A stretch of 8,546 bases of DNA, from NCBI GenBank assembly GCA_947374315.1, contig CANCBK010000071.1, forward strand, positions 1-8,546, in the 5' to 3' direction. This stretch comes from Burkholderiaceae bacterium. GTDB lineage: Bacteria; Pseudomonadota; Gammaproteobacteria; Burkholderiales; Burkholderiaceae. The notes beneath the pieces are model-generated. The model saw only the letters and a list, made by a program, of their open reading frames with translations. It was not told the DNA's origin and did not search any database. Within the stretch, counting starts at the first letter, position 1, and each line of letters starts with the position of its first letter. A program made the translations under genes and the position numbers. Of the stretch, positions 6,548-8,546 are shown piece after piece.

Positions 6548-7932
6548 TGTTTATTTGCATCCATTGGAGAAGGAGTCACAGTGCTATCAACCAATTTCTC
6601 AGGCTTACGTCCTTCAAGCTGACCGTTTACATAAAATTCCACTTCAGTCGGTTGAATCGATTTTGCGGTTGGCAAAGTAGGCTGAGCATTCAGCGGCTGA
6701 ACAATATGGGGTGTGACCACAATCAGCAACTCACTGCGATCTGTTTTAAAAGAGGTGCTGCGGAATAGCGCACCCAGGACAGGAATATTTGCAAGACCTG
6801 GAAAAGCACTGATGATTTCAGCAACGTTGTTCTTCATCAAGCCGCCAATAGCAAAGCTCTGGCCATCATATAGCTGCACTGTAGTGGAGGCTTGCCTAGT
6901 AGTGATCGCTGGCAACACCGTAGTGGAAGACCCAGCAGTTACCGTAATCCCCTGAGTTTGTACTTCTGAAACTTGAGGGCTGACCTTTAAATTAATACGT
7001 CCTTCAGCCAATACGGTTGGGGTGAACTTCACGCCCACGCCATAGTTCTGAGGCTGCAAAGTGATTACTGACCCGCCAGTACCGCTTGACTGAGGCACTG
7101 GCAAAAATACGATGCCGCCTGAAAGAAACTCACCATCTTGACCGCTGATTGCCATAATATTTGGCTCAGCCAAAATCTTGATCAGGCCACTGTTAATCTG
7201 CGCTTGGAACCATGCGCTCGTATTGCCGATCATACCGCTAGCGTTCGCAGCGAATCCTAATGGCGCCACAGTGCCATTAAGCATATTAAAAGAGAAGTTG
7301 GATCCCTGAACTTGAACTCCCATTGCATCAGCAATCGTCTTGTCCACTTCAGCAATCTTGACCTCGAGCAATACTTGAGGCAAATGATCCGTTGTCATCA
7401 TGTTTAATACTTTTTTCTCGCTAAATTCTTGGGCTATGAGAATAGCCTGCTGAACCTTACTGGCATCACTTACTTGCCCAGAGATCACTAGTGAATCACC
7501 AGCTGAAGACACTCGAATATTTTTTTCAGCCGGAAGTAGTTGATTCAATAACGCCTTCACCGAGCCAGAGTCGACGCCAACAGTGACATCTAAAGAGGAT
7601 AACTTTTCGTCTTTATGCCAAATAAATACATTGGTCGAGCCGACTTTTTTGCCAACTAAGTAAATTTGCAAAGGGCTTACTACCATTACATCTGCAATGG
7701 TGGCATCGGCAACTGAAATCCGCGTAATCGGTTCTGTGTATTGATATAACCGAGACTTCCCTAGTGATAACTGGATCCCAGCGCGACTACCTTCCTTGTT
7801 GAGCTGTGAAATATCCGCCGCCAACAGAAAAGATGGTGATACCACCATCCATACAAAAGAAATGAGCGTTACGTAAGCTGCCTTGGCCCAAACAGACTTT
7901 TTCAACATCGAATAATTTAGTTTCATCATCAT
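6544..7932 (-). CDS. cpaC: Tad pilus outer-membrane secretin CpaC/RcpA
   Basis: This protein forms the outer-membrane channel through which the Flp pilus is extruded. It has 462 residues. An N-terminal signal peptide has lysines at 4, 11, 12 and 17, a hydrophobic stretch at about 18-37, and probable cleavage near A38/A39. Residues 48-118 match the CpaC/RcpA N-terminal domain (VADATIADVMVVSP, VGKKVGSTNVFIW). A BON-like segment follows (about 120-175), then the secretin domain (about 184-415) with VLLEVKIAEVDK, LAEPNIMAISGQ, GVGVKFTPTVL, FAIGGLMKNN and ELLIVVTPHIV. A 47-residue proline-containing tail follows the core. Three consecutive ATG codons open the gene; the first (7932) is favoured by a GGGA 8 bases upstream and by the ATGA overlap with cpaB. 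The last 4 bases overlap the lipoprotein gene. The gene is complete, with every secretin landmark present. Confidence 0.96.
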   Translation of the reverse strand: MMMKLNYSMLKKSVWAKAAYVTLISFVWMVVSPSFLLAADISQLNKEGSRAGIQLSLGKSRLYQYTEPITRISVADATIADVMVVSPLQIYLVGKKVGSTNVFIWHKDEKLSSLDVTVGVDSGSVKALLNQLLPAEKNIRVSSAGDSLVISGQVSDASKVQQAILIAQEFSEKKVLNMMTTDHLPQVLLEVKIAEVDKTIADAMGVQVQGSNFSFNMLNGTVAPLGFAANASGMIGNTSAWFQAQINSGLIKILAEPNIMAISGQDGEFLSGGIVFLPVPQSSGTGGSVITLQPQNYGVGVKFTPTVLAEGRINLKVSPQVSEVQTQGITVTAGSSTTVLPAITTRQASTTVQLYDGQSFAIGGLMKNNVAEIISAFPGLANIPVLGALFRSTSFKTDRSELLIVVTPHIVQPLNAQPTLPTAKSIQPTEVEFYVNGQLEGRKPEKLVDSTVTPSPMDANKQ

Positions 7933-8546
7933 TGTCTATTTCCCAAACCGGATTCAATCCGTACGGTAGTACCACGAATTACTTCAACACCATTTTCATT
8001 GGTGGTAGTTTTCTTGCTGGTTTCCTCGACTACCGAGACGCCTTTATTGCTTTCCGCTTGGTTTCGAAGCGTTAAAGAGATAGTTCCAAGCGAACGAGAT
8101 TCATCCAATATGGAAGCTTGAATGGGGGTCACTTCCAGTGTCACCGAGCTGGCTAACTTTGCCTTAGCCTCATCCTGAACCATCCGGTCTTGCGCAACTG
8201 CCAATACCATAATCCGATCCAAGATCACTTTTGAGCTGGGTCGACCCGATTCATCCTTGGAGATTAAAAGTACATCGACATAATTTCCCGGGAAAACAAA
8301 TCCAGCAACGTCAGACGCCTCATTCACGCTCAAACTAATGGCGCGCATGCCGGGGGTAATCGCAAAAGCCAGGCCACCAGAGGCTCCCGGCAAATTCAAT
8401 AATCTGTCTAAGATAATTTCACCAGGTGCGATATTAATTTTGCTCACACGACCAACAAGCAGTTCAATTTTGGGTGAGGCACCAAGTGGCAAATCCCCTC
8501 TATCGTAATCAATCATTTTTAGATCATCCGCCGTTAAGGCCACACC
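7929..8546 (-). CDS. cpaB: Flp pilus assembly protein CpaB/RcpC, 3' part (5' end outside the window)
   Basis: This is a periplasmic Tad-pilus assembly protein that supports the secretin. The frame is open to the window edge, giving 205 visible residues; full-length family members are usually near 260-300, so the N-terminal membrane/signal segment and the start of the SAF domain lie beyond base 8546. A GTG near the edge is not a credible start, because it falls inside the SAF domain. Visible parts are the rest of the SAF domain (fragment residues 1-50, with ALTADDLK and IAPGEIILDRLL) and the RcpC/CpaB domain (about 60-165), whose hallmark GMRAISLSVNE...GFVFPGNYVDVLL spans 65-95. The C-terminal tail is polar and ends with a GVEVIRGT segment of a kind common in this family. 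The stop overlaps the start of the secretin gene by 4 bases, so the two are probably translationally coupled. The identification is firm at family level. Confidence 0.93.
   Translation of the reverse strand, partial: GVALTADDLKMIDYDRGDLPLGASPKIELLVGRVSKINIAPGEIILDRLLNLPGASGGLAFAITPGMRAISLSVNEASDVAGFVFPGNYVDVLLISKDESGRPSSKVILDRIMVLAVAQDRMVQDEAKAKLASSVTLEVTPIQASILDESRSLGTISLTLRNQAESNKGVSVVEETSKKTTTNENGVEVIRGTTVRIESGLGNRQ
7941..7944 (-). promoter_or_regulatory. Ribosome binding site of the secretin gene
   Basis: GGGA, read on the minus strand, lies inside the last codons of cpaB and 8 bases before the first of three tandem ATG codons. Spacing to the second and third ATG would be 11 and 14 bases, so this site favours the first. 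Confidence 0.5.

Larger units (their letters stand above)
97..8546 (-). other. Tad/Flp pilus operon (continues beyond base 8546)
   Basis: Nine genes in one direction have junctions of -4, -4, -4, +14, +4, +15, -11 and -8 bases. No gap can hold an ordinary intergenic promoter or terminator, so co-transcription from a promoter upstream of the window (probably before flp or the prepilin peptidase gene) is the simplest reading. No regulator gene or operator is visible here. Confidence 0.85.

Noticed and set aside
1..8546. CRISPR arrays, tRNA or rRNA genes, insertion sequences, prophage or toxin-antitoxin genes
   Set aside because: None seen: practically the whole window is covered by Tad genes, with no repeat arrays, cloverleaf-like segments, transposase motifs or terminal inverted repeats.
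97..8546. A previously undescribed system
   Set aside because: Each gene fits a known Tad/Flp component or the expected lipoprotein slot; the departures are variants of that system.

Overview
The window is one densely packed block of a Tad (tight adherence / Flp type IVc pilus) locus. Every supported gene lies on the minus strand, so transcription runs from base 8546 towards base 1. In that order the genes are: the 3' part of cpaB/rcpC (periplasmic assembly protein), cpaC/rcpA (outer-membrane secretin), a small lipoprotein in the cpaD/rcpB position, cpaE/tadZ (ParA/MinD-like localisation ATPase), cpaF/tadA (secretion ATPase), tadB and tadC (inner-membrane platform), tadE (pseudopilin) and a tadG-like gene with a long polar C-terminal region. 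The Flp pilin, the prepilin peptidase (TadV/CpaA) and the start of cpaB would be expected beyond base 8546, but they are not visible here.

Suggested organism (inference): a Gram-negative bacterium, shown by the secretin and the lipoprotein. It is most likely a betaproteobacterium (Burkholderiales) with moderate-to-low GC, of the freshwater Polynucleobacter type. This rests on the gene order, the short 'GLDG' lipoprotein, the TadG-like C-terminal architecture and the mid-40s GC impression by eye. The genus is a guess.

Layout: 7929-8546 cpaB fragment; 6544-7932 secretin; 6227-6547 lipoprotein; 5061-6230 tadZ; 3691-5046 tadA; 2715-3686 tadB; 1743-2699 tadC; 1298-1753 tadE; 97-1305 tadG-like; 1-96 AT-rich non-coding flank. 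Gene junctions are 4-base ATGA overlaps (three times), 8- and 11-base overlaps, or gaps of 4 to 15 bases. There is no room for a conventional internal promoter or terminator, so a single co-translated operon is likely. For tadB and tadC I chose ATG starts inside the longest open frames, because the longer versions begin at TTG and good ribosome binding sites sit in front of the internal ATGs.

How the parts work together (family knowledge): TadA hydrolyses ATP to drive pilin polymerisation through the TadB/TadC platform. TadZ places the machine in the cell. CpaB and the lipoprotein support the CpaC/RcpA secretin through which the pilus leaves. TadE and TadG are minor envelope components that may initiate the pilus or stabilise it.

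I do not see a previously undescribed system. The points worth a second look are the TadZ P-loop without its canonical lysine, the absence of tadD and tadF between tadC and tadG, the minimal lipoprotein, the cysteine-rich probable beta-solenoid of the TadG-like protein, and a strong Shine-Dalgarno-like element with a possible hairpin upstream of tadZ.
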